64,000 nt of DNA from Siphlonurus alternatus (GCA_949825025.1 OX463788.1:32676878-32740877); one strand, 5' to 3'; positions 50,681-61,479 are shown, numbered from the stretch's first letter. Notes: generated by a model from the letters alone, not told the origin. Numbers and translations are program-made.

Positions 50681-50794
50681 CGTGGCCGCACCATATAAAT
50701 ATATCCGTTGTCAATAAAAAAAAAAAAAAAAAATTGACCACTTAATTATCTAGTGGTCAGATTTTTTACCACTGAGCTCAGTGGTCACTCTAGA

Positions 50795-50921
50795 GCGCAT
50801 GCGCAACGTCACGTGATAAAGAAACATCATGGCGTCGCACACGAGGTCGAGCAAAGTGCGAGCTCTGAAAAACGTATTATCAAGCTGTTTTATGTCAGAT
50901 AAGTACCTTTTTAGTACATAA
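50795..50921 (+). promoter_or_regulatory. Promoter-like block with short ATG frame inside element L
   Basis: GCGCATGCGC at 50795-50804 is a perfect NRF1-type palindrome, followed by AACGTCACGTGA, which combines CRE-like and E-box-like cores. An ATG at 50829 opens a 30-codon frame (MASHTRSSKVRALKNVLSSC) with a possible donor AA|GTACCT near 50901. This looks like a housekeeping-type promoter and first exon, perhaps captured by the element or belonging to a lost transposase gene. Confidence 0.35.
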
Positions 50922-51409
50922 AACGTGTTATGAAATGTTCTTTTGTTATAAGTTCTCGTTACTTTGTGTTGAATAATTTGTTCCAGGTAGCCTTTAACAG
51001 TCAATGATTGTCGGCTTCCTTTGGGACATGACAAAAATATCGCCGGAACATATATCTCGCTGGTTGGTAATTATTCTTCAAAAACTTGCATGCTTTATAA
51101 TTATAAATTATCATATTTCTTTTGTATTGTAATTTTATTAATGTTATAATAATAAAAATGAACAATTCTCTCTCAGTGCATGCCTTTTTGTCGTTTTCTT
51201 GTACACACGCATGTATAATATATGTATCATTTTTACCTTGAATTAAGTGAAATAATTTACTTATTCAAGGTAGAAATGTGAAATAATAATTTTATTACAT
51301 GTTGTAGCTATTTTTTCCACTGTCTGAGGCTGAAGAAAGTGCTAACTGCTTCGTGATATACGGCGTGTGATCACCATCTACTAACGATTTTTTGACCACT
51401 AGACCACGG

Positions 51410-51570
51410 CGCTATCACTAGAGCGTGACCACTAGAGTGACCACTAGAATTGACCACTAGAGTGACCACTAGAATTGACCACTAGAGTGACCACTAGAAT
51501 TGACCACTAGGGTGACCACTAGGGTGACCACTAGGGTGACCACTAGAATTGACCACTTAATCCCTGACCA
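51410..51570. repeat. GACCACTAGA tandem array, right side of L
   Basis: GTGACCACTAGAATTGACCA-type units of about 13-26 bp repeat six or more times. It is the complement-orientation counterpart of the AGTGGT array. Confidence 0.85.
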
Positions 51571-51973
51571 TGACCACTGGCCAATCTACCACTAAGCAGT
51601 GGTCAAACGCTTGACCACTGCGGATTTTTTGGACAAGGGTGTGCCCACCGTTAATTGGCGTGATGGCACATATATGTTGGTCCACTCAACGAGGCTATGT
51701 AATGAATGTTAAAAAAAATATGTTACTGTATAAGCAGCATGAGGTAACACATGAGCGCACATGAGCATAATACAAGAAATTTAAAAAATAATATTCCCTC
51801 ATTGTGGTGTAGACTTGAAATGTATAAAAATGGTCCCTTTATGAGCTTAAATATGCTTTATGCTTAAATCTTTATAATAAACTACCTAGCTCTCTCAGTG
51901 AAGTGCATAAAATATATCAGTCAATTTAAAGTGAATGTGAAAACACAACTCCAAAATAAGTGTTACTACAGTG

Positions 51974-52434
51974 TTAAAGGTGAACTGAAGGGATTGCTTT
52001 TTTTTCCCTTTAGGGAACCTTATATTACCTATCCCATCCATCTGCACTAATTTTTTCATGGCAGATACTTATTGTGCTGCTGTAGGACAATTAGTGAAAA
52101 AGTGAAGTTGTGACGTATCAGCGACGGTTGGTTGACTTAAAATTCGCCGCCGTGAAAAAACACACGAGCGACCGCGGAAACTGCTGAGGGAGCGGCGATC
52201 GGCTCGCGATCGCCTCTCTCTCGGTAGTTTCCGCGGTCGCTCGTGTGTTTTTTCACGGCGGCGAGTTTTAAGTCAACCAACCGTCACTGATACGTCACAA
52301 CTTCACTTTTTCACTAATTGTCCTACAGCAGCACAATAAGTATCTGCCATGAAAAAATTAGTGCAGATGGATGGAATAGGTAATATAAGGTTCCCTAAAG
52401 GGAAAAAAAAGCAATCCCTTCAGTTCACCTTTAA
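51974..52434. mobile_element. TTAA foldback family I
   Basis: The ends AGGTGAACTGAAGGGATTGC and GCAATCCCTTCAGTTCACCT are flanked by TTAA. The right TTAA is at the same time the left TTAA of the family A copy that follows. It pairs almost perfectly over 450 bp, with a CpG-rich centre (GCGACCGCGGAAAC and its complement). Confidence 0.9.
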
Positions 52435-52783
52435 GGGTAAGGTAACGCCACCAATGTTAAAAAAAAATCCCTCTCACAAAAATTCTGAAAAAAATTTAAA
52501 ATGTTCTCCTCTACACCCCCTATCAGTAGCTAAAATATCAGGTATACAAATACGATCTAGTTTTTGAGTTATGAATTTTTAAAGTTGACCAATTTAACAT
52601 GGGAGTTTCATTTCTCCCGAGTAGTCAACTTTAAAAATTTATAACTCAAAAACTAGATCGTATTTGTACATATCTGATATTTTAGGTACTGATAGGGGGT
52701 ATAGAGGAGAACATTTTAAATTTTTTTTAGAATTTTTGTGAGAGGGATTTTTTTTAACATTGGTGGCGTTACCTTACCCTTAA
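52431..52783. mobile_element. TTAA foldback family A, copy 6
   Basis: TTAA-flanked, sharing its left TTAA with family I. A few bases of the asymmetric centre are deleted (TTTCTCCCGAGTAGTC). The frame at 52349-52567 is an artefact of reading through both elements. Confidence 0.9.
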
Positions 52784-52980
52784 AGCTTTTTATGACTGTG
52801 ATTTTGTTGAATAAGAATGAAGAAAATTAACTGACATGGATTGATTCATTATGAACTTTTCCTAACATTGTTCTTATTGACTTGTCCTATCAACCTCAAC
52901 AAATGTTATTGTATATTATGACACTTTGATTGTAGGAAAAATGGAAATAAAAATTTATTGAATTGAATTGAATGTGTGTA

Positions 52981-53165
52981 GGTGCATGGCCTCTAACATC
53001 TGAGGTGTGACCAATTCCATGCAACGTCTGATCTCCACTTTCAGTTCGTCAATGGTCTCGAATCTCTTCTTGTAAACATTTCGCTTCAGAAAGAGACCAT
53101 TGACGAGCTCAAAGTGACAGACGTTATGTGTTATGTGGAATTGGTCACACCTCAGTTGTTAAAGG
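52981..53165. repeat. Small foldback within K
   Basis: GAGGTGTGACCAATTCCATG with TGTGGAATTGGTCACACCTC, and CGTCAATGGTCTC with GAGACCATTGACG, form two paired blocks around a 40-bp centre. Confidence 0.8.
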
Positions 53166-53329
53166 CACATATATAGACTCGTTGTGCAGACCAACATTTG
53201 CCTTCACACGTACGCCATGCAATTAATGGTGGACACATCCATCGTCATGCTGCAAGTGAAGAGGTGGGTCTGTAATTTCTTTTTATTAAAGATTCCGATA
53301 AATCCCGAAAAAAAATAATTCACAATTCC

Positions 53330-54090
53330 TACTCGGTTATTAAGAATAAAGGTTATGGTGGGTAGCCGTACGTTGACCCTCAGGGTTGCCTTGGGGAAAA
53401 AATCTAAAATTATTTCCGAGTTCAGAAGGGTAGAGTACGTACCCCTTGAAAATTAATTTCACAATTTTTAAAGAAAATGGATTTTAGGGGTATTTTTTTA
53501 CCCTCAGGGTTGCATTGGGGAAAAATCTAAAATTATTTCCGAGTTCAGAAGGGTAGAGTACCCCTTGAAAATTAATTTCAAAATTTTATCACAATTTTTA
53601 AGGAAAATGGATTTTAGGGGTAAGTCTCCACCCTCAGGGGTGTGTCGGGGAGAAAATCTAAAATTATTTCCTAGTTCAAGAGGGTTGATTACCCCTTGAA
53701 AATTAATTTCATAATTTTAGCACAATTTTTAAGAAAAATGGATTTTAGGGGTAGGTTTCCACCCTCAGGGGTGCGTCGAGGAAAAAATCTAAAGTTATTT
53801 CCAAGTTCAGGAGGGTCGATTACCATTTGAAAATTAATTTCATAATTTTAACAAAATTTTTAAGGAAAATGGATTTTAGGGGTAGGTTTCCACCCTCAGG
53901 GGTGCGTCGAGGAGAAAATCTAAAGTTATTTCCGAGTTCAGGAGGGTCGATTACCCCTTGAAAATTAATTTCATAATTTTAGCACAATTTTTAAGGAAAA
54001 TGGATTTTAGGGGTAGGTCTCCACCCTTAGGGGTGCGTCGGGGAAAAAATCTAAAATTATTTCTGAGTTCAGGAGGGTCGATTACCCTAA
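53330..54090. repeat. Tandem repeat, about 122-bp unit, right arm of K
   Basis: About six units of the complement of the 49080-49560 repeat, so the right array has two more units than the left. Variants such as GGGTTGCATTGGGG distinguish the outermost units. Confidence 0.9.
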
Positions 54091-54346
54091 GCTAGAAACT
54101 TTCTGCGCAAAATTCCAATGATTTCAAAAAAAGTTGTATTTAACATTGAATTTCCATAAGGTGAAAATAATTTTTCTAAAAACCACTCTTTAAAGGGGTG
54201 TTATTGATGTCCAATAAAAATTTTAACACCCTGAACTAATTTTTACAACCCTCAGCTACAAGTGTACCAAATTTGAAGTTTGTACGAAAATTTTTGCAAT
54301 ACCAAATTTACGAAAAAAGTTGGCATGCGAATTGTGGTTCACTCTG

Positions 54347-54512
54347 TACAGTAAACTTTCGATTTTATGAAGTCTCAATTATGGGACCCAAAAAACATTA
54401 ATTCACAAAATTGAAAGTATTAACATTGAAACGCCTATGTATGCATGTAGTTGGCTGGGACTGACATTTCACTTCATAACATCAAACTTTACAAAATCGA
54501 AAGTTAACTGTA
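54347..54512. mobile_element. Tc1/mariner-type MITE with TA duplication
   Basis: TA|CAGTAAACTTTCGATTTTAT at the left and ACAAAATCGAAAGTTAACTG|TA at the right. CAGT ends with a TA target are typical of the Tc1/mariner/pogo group. It abuts the right end of K. Confidence 0.8.
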
Positions 54513-54529
54513 ATTTAAATATTTATTTG

Positions 54530-54775
54530 AGGCACTGGGAATCAAGCAAGAATATATCCAAGCCAAACTGGTATTGAATTTTTGAGCCTCAGCTACATCA
54601 ACAATAATTTTTTCGTGTCACTTTTGAACCTAGATTTGGAAAGTTAACTATACATGTCTTTCAAAATCTAGTTCAAAAGTGATATGAAAAAATTATTGAT
54701 GATGTAGCTGAGGCTCAAAAATTAAATACAGTATGTACCAGTTTGGCTTGGATATATTCTCGTTTGATCCCCACA
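54530..54775. repeat. Foldback, about 245 bp
   Basis: ATATATCCAAGCCAAACTGG with CCAGTTTGGCTTGGATATAT, and TTTTGAGCCTCAGCTACATC with GATGTAGCTGAGGCTCAAAA, pair around a centre with AGTTAACT. Confidence 0.8.
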
Positions 54776-54807
54776 GCCTCATTTGTTTATCTATTCATCT
54801 CGAAAGT

Positions 54808-54937
54808 TATTCCGTCAAAACCAACCAACTCATTTGATCATGTTTATCAAAAACGACTAACTCGTTTCATCACGAGCCGAGATGGTTTGTTTTGAGAAAT
54901 ATGCTAAAATGAGTTAGTCGGTTTTGACGGAACACCA
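54808..54937. repeat. Foldback, about 130 bp
   Basis: TTCCGTCAAAACCAACCAACTC and GAGTTAGTCGGTTTTGACGGAA are the arms; AAACGACTAACTCG and related text lie in the loop, partly repeating the arm sequence. Confidence 0.65.
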
Positions 54938-55182
54938 TTGATCTATGTACTTATTTAATATTTATATGGTTTGCTACTAGCAACATTGTCTATTTGTCTA
55001 TAATATACTATCTACTCTAATGTATTTCTTAACCTCTCTAACTAACTTCTGAATATTTTGTTAACTTTGTTACTTTGTTCTTTTATAAAACAATACAAAA
55101 TTCAGAAACGACCACCAAATATTTTCTACTACATTTGCTAACTAAAACAATACTGACGTTAAATTTGTCTTGTTTATTTCAG

Positions 55183-55944
55183 ATCCTGAACAAAAACATG
55201 CTGGATCTGCTTGACAACGAAAGCTTCCTCAGTATCCCCCTGCCGTCTCTGGTGGATCTGCTGCAACAAAAGTTCATGCACCAGGGAGGTCATGAACTGA
55301 AAATCTTCAAAATGTGCGTTGAGTGGGCCAGGCAAGATGTCAAGAAGAAAGGCAAGTTGCTGAGTCCTGCCACAGTCCGAGAGTCGATCCTGCCACTTTT
55401 TTCTCACATCAGAGTCCTTGGTATGAAGAAAGAAGACTTCACCACTGAACCAGCTTTCAGAGAAGTCTACACAGCTGAAGAGATTGAATCCATCATCTTC
55501 AGGATGGATCCTAGCTACAAAATTTTTCCACCCAAGATGTCGAAGAATGAAAGTTTCTACGTGTATCGGCAAGGCCAAGACATAAAAAAGATGGACACAA
55601 GTCACTTTTTCACCAGGACTGATTTCCCTGTGAATCAATTAAAAACCAAGAAATTTATGTCACTTAAAACTCAATTAAAAAATGAGAAGTCCAAAGAAGA
55701 TGAGGAATACTATGAAAGCCTGTCTGTTGTGTTCTTCAAAGATATAATTATTAATGGAGAATCAAAATTCATGGTTTTAGGAAAATCAACAAAAGCATGT
55801 TGGGTGAAATATAACTCAAGTGTGAATATCCCATTACCACCAGAACTTAATCTCACCTTGTTTGGTTCTACAGGAACCATTAGTATGAAAGTGTTGTTCC
55901 ACCAGAGTGGGGTGTATCCCCACTTTTCTGCAACTTTAATCTGA
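55183..55944 (+). CDS. Gene 2 last exon: BACK domain and unrecognised C-terminus
   Basis: Acceptor TTATTTCAG|ATCCTG, open for 253 codons to TGA. Residues 1-105 continue a BACK domain (NMLDLLDNESFLSIPLPSLV, IFKMCVEWARQDVKKK, REVYTAEEIESIIFRMD). The rest includes a Lys/Glu-rich helix near 165-175 and a C-terminal stretch (MVLGKSTKACWVKYNSS...LTLFGSTGTISMKVLFHQSG) that is neither Kelch nor clearly PHR. The exon is intact and codon use looks normal, so a functional gene with a misassembled first part remains possible. A LINE fragment starts about 30 bp after the stop. Confidence 0.8.
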   Translation: MLNKNMLDLLDNESFLSIPLPSLVDLLQQKFMHQGGHELKIFKMCVEWARQDVKKKGKLLSPATVRESILPLFSHIRVLGMKKEDFTTEPAFREVYTAEEIESIIFRMDPSYKIFPPKMSKNESFYVYRQGQDIKKMDTSHFFTRTDFPVNQLKTKKFMSLKTQLKNEKSKEDEEYYESLSVVFFKDIIINGESKFMVLGKSTKACWVKYNSSVNIPLPPELNLTLFGSTGTISMKVLFHQSGVYPHFSATLI

Positions 55945-55977
55945 GGTCAAAAACTTCTGTTAGGCATTATAAAGCTA

Positions 55978-57545
55978 ATATAGTGGTGCGAGAAGTTGAA
56001 TCCTGGTGTGAAAATAAAAGGTTACTTTTGAATACAAACAAAACTTTTTTCATACAATTTCATTCACAAAGGAATGAACCAGATCGCAGTTATTATATTA
56101 AATCCGAAACAGGATTAATTAAAAGGGTACAAATATTAAATTTCTTGGTATTAATATTCATGAATCATTAGATTGGAGTATTCATATTGATGAAGTTTGT
56201 AAAAAAATTAATCAAGCTAGTTTTGCTCTTTATTTAATAAAATCATTTATAGAAGTAGCAAACCCTCTCTGTGGATAAGTCTAAACTGTTACCCCTTGAT
56301 ATGCAGCTTTTGTACAATGATCTTTCATTTTTTAATAGTTGTTTGTCTGGACGAACCGATGTTAATATTATGCAAAATATTCGTCATGATGTATCTGTGC
56401 GTGGTGAGGGCGGGCAGAAACTCATTCCGCCTAAGCCCAGAACGACTGCATTCAAAAATGGTTGTGTATCGTAGTGTGAAGAGCTGGAATACACTCCCGC
56501 CTAGCCTCAAGATCGTCCACCCCCTGTGGTGTTTAAGCGTTTATGCAAGACATATTTGGTTGACTTATGTTCGCAGAACCAATAATTTTGTAATTAAAAG
56601 TGCTATTTAATTTTACTTTAATTTTGACAACGTTAATAATAACAGACTTATTATTCTATTTTATTAACTTTAATCATTTATGCATTTGTTTTGTTTTTGT
56701 TCTTCTTATAAATTGGATATAATACCACATACTGTGTTATGGTGCTGCTTGTGCCGTGTATTTTATCCTTTTCACCTCAATTGTTTGTCATATGTGTTTT
56801 TTTTGTATATGTACTTAGGTGAATAAAAAATAAAAAAAAAAAATATAAAAATAAATAAGAGATTACGTTTCTCAAGATACGTTACTTTCAATATATAATG
56901 CATATGTCTATTCTCACTTAGCATATGGCATAATTTTTTGGGGTAGTTATCCAAACCATTACCATTTAAACAGGCTATTTGTATTACAGAAACGAGCTCT
57001 TAGAACTATTTTACGCTTTAAGAAGCATGATTCATGTGTTGGACATTTCAAAAAGCTTAAAATATTAACATTGCCTAGTATGTATATTTTAAACTGTGCT
57101 ATGTTTAAAAAGAAATATCCTGACCTGTATATACATAATAGTGAATTACATTCTAATAATACCAGAAATAAAAATAAAATTGTTTCTGAAGCTCACGCTT
57201 CAAGTTTATTAGAAAAAAGTTCTGCTTATCAGACAGCCAAAATCTATGACTTTTTACCATTAAGTTTGAGGGAAATTGATAGTGAAAAACTATTTAAAAA
57301 CAAATTGAAAAACATTCTTATTCATAGTGAAATTTATTCTGTGAAGTTGTATTTTAGTAATAAGATGCCTGAAAATATTTTATCCAGTGTTCTTTTGTAG
57401 ATTTAATTTATTAGGAAGTGCTATTGTTGGTTAATTGTGTTTATGTATTATTGTCTTGTAACTGTTTTTTTTTTTTTTTTTTTTTTTTAAATGACGTAAC
57501 CCATGTTGTACTTGTATAACCAGTGGTTAAAGAATTGAATTCAAT
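55978..57545 (+). mobile_element. LINE 3' half, interrupted by another LINE tail
   Basis: 55978-56249 encodes WCENKRLLLNTNKTFFIQFH and related reverse-transcriptase C-terminal text, with a frameshift near 56130. After the insertion it resumes at about 56859 with RDYVSQDTLLSIYNAYVYSH, ALRTILRFKKHDSC and a tail ending YFSNKMPENI near 57400. The 3' UTR has a long poly-T run and CCCATGTTGTACTTGTATAA, shared with the LINE inside actin, and ends in GAATTGAATTCAATTG. Confidence 0.85.
56250..56858 (+). mobile_element. LINE tail nested in another LINE
   Basis: Two overlapping frames give LLPLDMQLLYNDLSFFNSC and SVKSWNTLPPSLK, typical of a LINE C-terminus with one frameshift. The 3' end is an A-rich tail (56820-56858). 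Short ATA(A)GA sequences on both sides look like a target duplication. Removing it restores the host LINE frame KSFIRDYV. Confidence 0.8.
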
Positions 57546-57839
57546 TGTATACTGTATAACCAATAACCATATCATAGTTGATAAATATATGTTTAAAATT
57601 GGAACTATATCAAACAATTAATAAATGACCGCAAAAACACTTGAAAAAGATTTTGCGTGCTTATAATATATCATGTAGTCTGCATGATGAGCAAGTTAGT
57701 CAATTTGTTTCGATCCGAAGATAATGATATTTTCTGTTAGTCCATTTTTATGCTACGCCATGAATATTGGTCATCTATAGGTGTATTATTTATTTTTTTT
57801 TCTCACTATTTTTTTAGGTGTGTTAATTATAAACATATG

Positions 57840-57842
<3 letters not shown>

Positions 57843-57902
<60 letters not shown>

Positions 57903-57913
57903 CATACATACAT

Positions 57914-57960
<47 letters not shown>
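57843..57960. repeat. (TA)n microsatellite with (CATA) interruption
   Basis: TA tract with an internal ACATACATACATACACACACA stretch. Confidence 0.95.
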
Positions 57961-57963
<3 letters not shown>

Positions 57964-57989
57964 TAGAATCAGTAAAAGCCATGTTTGTT

Positions 57990-58700
57990 AAAAGACTACT
58001 GTGTCTGTCAAAATTTACCGAAACTAGACTGGCCTATAAACTGATAGATTCCAATTATTATTTTATTACAGAAATCAAAGAAATGTTTAAACTTCCAACG
58101 ACAGATCAATATTCCAATTTTATAGCTGTCAGGAATCAAAAAGCTCAGGATATTAATCCTGAGTTTTACAGCACTGATGCTATGACATGTAAACATTGAT
58201 GTTTGCCCCAATTGGATAGATCCAATGTTAGAAATGTCTTAACTCGCCAAGCTGTTCACGGCTTCCACCATCTAATTTGTAAATCCTCTGGTTATCATAA
58301 AGCTGAACAATCTTGTGTATGTAAATTATGTAATGAATATTGTAGCCAATATCATTTAAATACCTGTAAATCTAGAATTAAGCCTATCAGCAATTATGCC
58401 AGGGGAGATTTCATATAGTCTATAGATTTTGAATAGCAATGAAGCAATAAGTTTTTCATTCTATCTATTTTCTATGTCATATTTTGTTTTATATATGTGA
58501 TTATATATATGATATAACAAGCTGTTAGTATCATCTGTTATTTTATTTTATATTGTTTTATTATCATTTTCTATTGTTCTATTATTCTGTAACTATTATA
58601 TATGTTTTGTATGTATGTTTTATGTGTTCTATTGTAATGTTTTTTATAATGTATGTTTCTAGTGCTGTTAATATGTACACTTTCTGTGTTTAATAAAAGA
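57990..58700 (+). mobile_element. LINE C-terminal fragment with Cys/His motif
   Basis: Frames at 57960-58198 and 58203-58418 read [20 protein letters not shown] and CKLCNEYCSQYHLNTC. The latter is a C-x2-C-x7-H-x3-C motif like those at the C-termini of some LINE ORF2 proteins. One stop separates the frames. The 3' side runs through a T-rich UTR into AATAAAAGACTAATAATATA and (TA)n at 58708-58788. Confidence 0.55.
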
Positions 58701-58702
58701 CT

Positions 58703-58707
<5 letters not shown>

Positions 58708-58788
<81 letters not shown>
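58708..58788. repeat. (TA)n microsatellite
   Basis: Pure TA tract at the 3' end of the preceding LINE fragment. Confidence 0.95.
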
Positions 58789-58792
<4 letters not shown>

Positions 58793-59592
58793 CTAAATAC
58801 TCTTAAGTATTTTTAGTAGAGAATACCAAGTTAATTTAAATGATTTTGAGATCATGATAATTTAATATACACTTTAAACAATAATAAATAGGACCTGATT
58901 GAAATAATATTTTAATAATACTAATATAATAATATATATGAAATAATATAAACTCCACCAATTAAGCAGAGAAATGATAGTGAGGGATACAGGGTCATAT
59001 CATACACTTAATAAACACTATACTTGGAATTTTGCTTGGGACAAATACAGTATGAATGATGAGTGTATTATATTATATAAAAATAATATGTAAACATATT
59101 CTTGGTCATAGTTATGTACTTTAGAGGCTTAAGCTAACATTCCATCAAAACGAGAGCCGCCAGCCAATGAGAGAACACAACATCAAACAACTTTGCCAAA
59201 TAGTGCAACGACCATTGCTTGGCTCCAGCTGTGCATGTACCACAGAAATGGCAAACTTGTTCACTGGCCAGCAGCATGCAAAGGTAAAACATTTAACTTA
59301 GCCTTTAGTGTATATATACACCTTACAATTATTATATTTGTGCTATGATGGATGATTGTCTTCTCCAGTTTTGATTGTCTCTATAAACTCTAGTATGTTG
59401 GGCAACCACTTTCTCAGTTTTGGTTATTTTAGGATTTGACGATAAAAAAAATCAACCATATCAGTCAAGCTGTGTATTTTTAACACAATTGCAGAGTTTA
59501 TTTTTAAGCGAAATGTTGGATCTGGTTGAACTTTTATTTGACAAAAGTTTCAACAGTAGTCAAAGCAGAAGACTGAGCGGATAGCTCACTAG
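58789..59592. other. Region 3' of gene 3; one possible exon
   Basis: Mostly AT-rich. At 59167-59283 a frame of 39 codons (MREHNIKQLCQIVQRPLLGS...) ends at AAG|GTAAAA and stands out as less AT-rich. It could be a plus-strand exon or conserved UTR, but nothing joins to it. Confidence 0.25.
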
Positions 59593-59763
59593 TCAGTCGA
59601 GCCAGCACTTAATGAGAGGGAAGCAGCCACTGCTCTGCTCTGGCATGAAGTCTACAAATCTTGCCTGACTGCTATCAACTGAGCCCATGTGCTGCTTACT
59701 GCTCCACAACACACAGAACTCCTTGGTACGAATGTCAAACATTTCTACAGCAAGCTTCCCGTC
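59593..59763 (-). CDS. Gene 3 last exon
   Basis: Acceptor TTCTAG|GACGGG on the minus strand. 56 residues (DGKLAVEMFDIRTKEFCVLW..., ...SSGCFPLIKCWLD) and TGA. The hydrophobic pattern suits a final Kelch strand and tail. Confidence 0.75.
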   Translation of the reverse strand, partial: DGKLAVEMFDIRTKEFCVLWSSKQHMGSVDSSQARFVDFMPEQSSGCFPLIKCWLD

Positions 59764-61479
59764 CTAGAATGAAACAAACAGATCAAAACCCATGCAGTCA
59801 ACATGCAAAGAAGTTAAATTAACTAAATTGCTTAATTTCATTTTATTATATTATTATTATTATTACATTATGTTATTCTATTAGGGTATATTAAATGAGA
59901 GTACTTACACTAACTGTCTTTATTTTTGTTATGAATGCTTGGAAGTACTTTGATTTGTGTTCTGCAGGAGATGCCATGTGTTATAAACTGTCTACCAATG
60001 ACTGAGGACTGAAGGGTAAGATAACACGAACAATAGATTGTTGTAGTCCCATTTGATTAACAAGTAAATCTTAGCAGCCTCATAATAATTCTGAATTCTT
60101 TTTTAGACAAAATTCTTAGCACCAAAAAAATGGAGAAAAAATATCAAAACAATCGCTCGATCCGATTTTTTTAAATTAATTTATTAATTTAGGTCTCCAT
60201 GGGAAAGCCCTATACTGAAAATTTAAAAAATTAATTTAAAAAAATCGGATCAAGCGATTGTTTTGCAATTTTTTCTACATTTTTTTGGTGCTAAGAACTG
60301 TCTCCAAAAAAAAAAAAAAAAAAAAAAAAATCAGAATTATTATGAGGCTGCTAAGGTTTACAGGTTAATCAAATGGGACTGCAACAATCGATGTTTCGTG
60401 TTATCTTACCCTTAATAAACATGACAAAACCAATATTAATAGGACGTGCAGTGTAGGTCTAGAGGATAATATTAAAGAGCAGTTAATGGACCATTTTAAA
60501 TTATAGTTTCTTTTTCATTTGAGAGTAATTTAGTTTTTTTTATAGATAAAATGTGGGTATTTGAGATTAAGAATTTTTAAAGGATCAGGAAACCATCAAA
60601 ATAATTATGTACAAAAATAGTCCCTTAATGAGTTGTCTCCCGCTCTATATAATAAACTTCCAAGTGATATCAAGTGCATCAAAAGTGTTAAATTATTTCA
60701 AGCAAGCGTTAAAAATATGTTACGTGATAAATGTTTTTATAGTGCCAAGAGTTACATGAACCATGATTTTTAATTAACAAATAATAATTATTTATATTGT
60801 TTATACCTGATATATTTATTGTATAAGGAGAAATGGATTGAATTTGTAGGTACAATTTTTCTTTTTTACCTGAAGGTATTAATTTTTTCATGAGCTAATT
60901 TAACTACTTACTCATATTTTTTATTGATAATAGATTGAAATTTGACTCTTTAATTAAGAGCACTTTGACATCATCAGCCACCAGAAAATAGAGCAACCTA
61001 TATTAAAATCCCTATTATATTGATAAAAATAGGAGTAATAGGAGTATTTAGCACATCTGAAAAGTAATAACATCAAGTTAAAGAAAAAAATTACATAAAC
61101 TTTTGTCAAAAATTTATGGTCCCCTAACAGGATTTTACTTACTCCGTTATCACTGAAGACGTATATGCAGTGTCCAACAATACAGCTTTTGTGTGTTTTA
61201 TTCTTAAAGTCACCAACAAAGTCAAAACCCAATGTCAAGCCTCTCTCTGCCTCCTCTGGGTTGAAACGCACAAGTGCAGTTGTATATTTGCCTGAAAATA
61301 GAGGCAAACAGAATTTGCTTATTTTATGGCAAGATATGATACCTGTGAATAAATAAAAAGAACTTAAAACCTTGTCCCATTCAAAGTTAGATATAAGACT
61401 CTTCTTAAATAATAAGTATTTGAGAAGTCCTGTGATCCGAATAAAGTTAATAAAACAAAGTTCTGCACTATAGCAAAAG

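Larger units (their letters stand above)
49690..51639. mobile_element. Nested foldback L with AGTGGT / ACCACT arrays
   Basis: CCCTTGTCCAAAAA at the left and TTTTTTGGACAAGGG at the right are terminal inverted repeats inside K. Immediately inside are arrays of AGTGGT (left) and its complement GACCACT (right). The centre contains a SINE fragment, a hAT-like MITE and a CpG-rich segment with a short ATG frame at 50829. Confidence 0.75.
51835..52975 (+). mobile_element. LINE 3' end, interrupted by two TTAA foldbacks
   Basis: 51835-51977 translates to a LINE C-terminal tail (YNKLPSSLSEVHKIYISQF... then NKCYYSVK). After the two foldbacks it resumes at 52784 with AFYDCDFVE and a stop, then a 3' UTR ending in TTGAATTGAATTGAATG. 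The tail is of the same type as those at 31214-31450 and 60595-60770. Confidence 0.8.
48823..54345. mobile_element. 5.5 kb foldback element K in the gene 2 intron
   Basis: The ends AGAGTGAACCACAATTCGC and GCGAATTGTGGTTCACTCT start homologous arms of roughly 0.85-1.1 kb (48823 to about 49690, about 53230-54345). Both arms hold tandem copies of a unit of about 122 bp. The centre contains element L, LINE pieces and two TTAA foldbacks. No transposase frame was found and no target duplication is clear. It fills most of the 6.5 kb intron. Confidence 0.8.
48517..55944 (+). pseudogene. Gene 2: BTB-BACK gene, 5'-incomplete and frameshifted
   Basis: Two exons (48517-48726 and 55183-55944) join in phase 0. 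The first starts YIYEGEVQFDQYVPALDIL, the end of a BTB domain, and then passes into YLWGNMYPHNVWSALTFARS, the start of a BACK domain, in a frame shifted by one base near 48620-48625. The second exon continues the BACK helices and ends in about 100 residues that I do not recognise. The first two-thirds of the BTB domain should lie upstream, but no such exon is visible between 46250 and 48516. Either the gene is a decayed duplicate, or an assembly error and a missed exon are responsible. BTB-BACK proteins usually act as Cullin-3 substrate adaptors. Confidence 0.65.

Noticed and set aside
52349..52567. 72-codon plus-strand frame
   Set aside because: It runs across the junction of two foldback elements and has no independent support.
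55174..55638. 154-codon minus-strand frame opposite the BACK exon
   Set aside because: It is the antisense shadow of a clearly coding exon.
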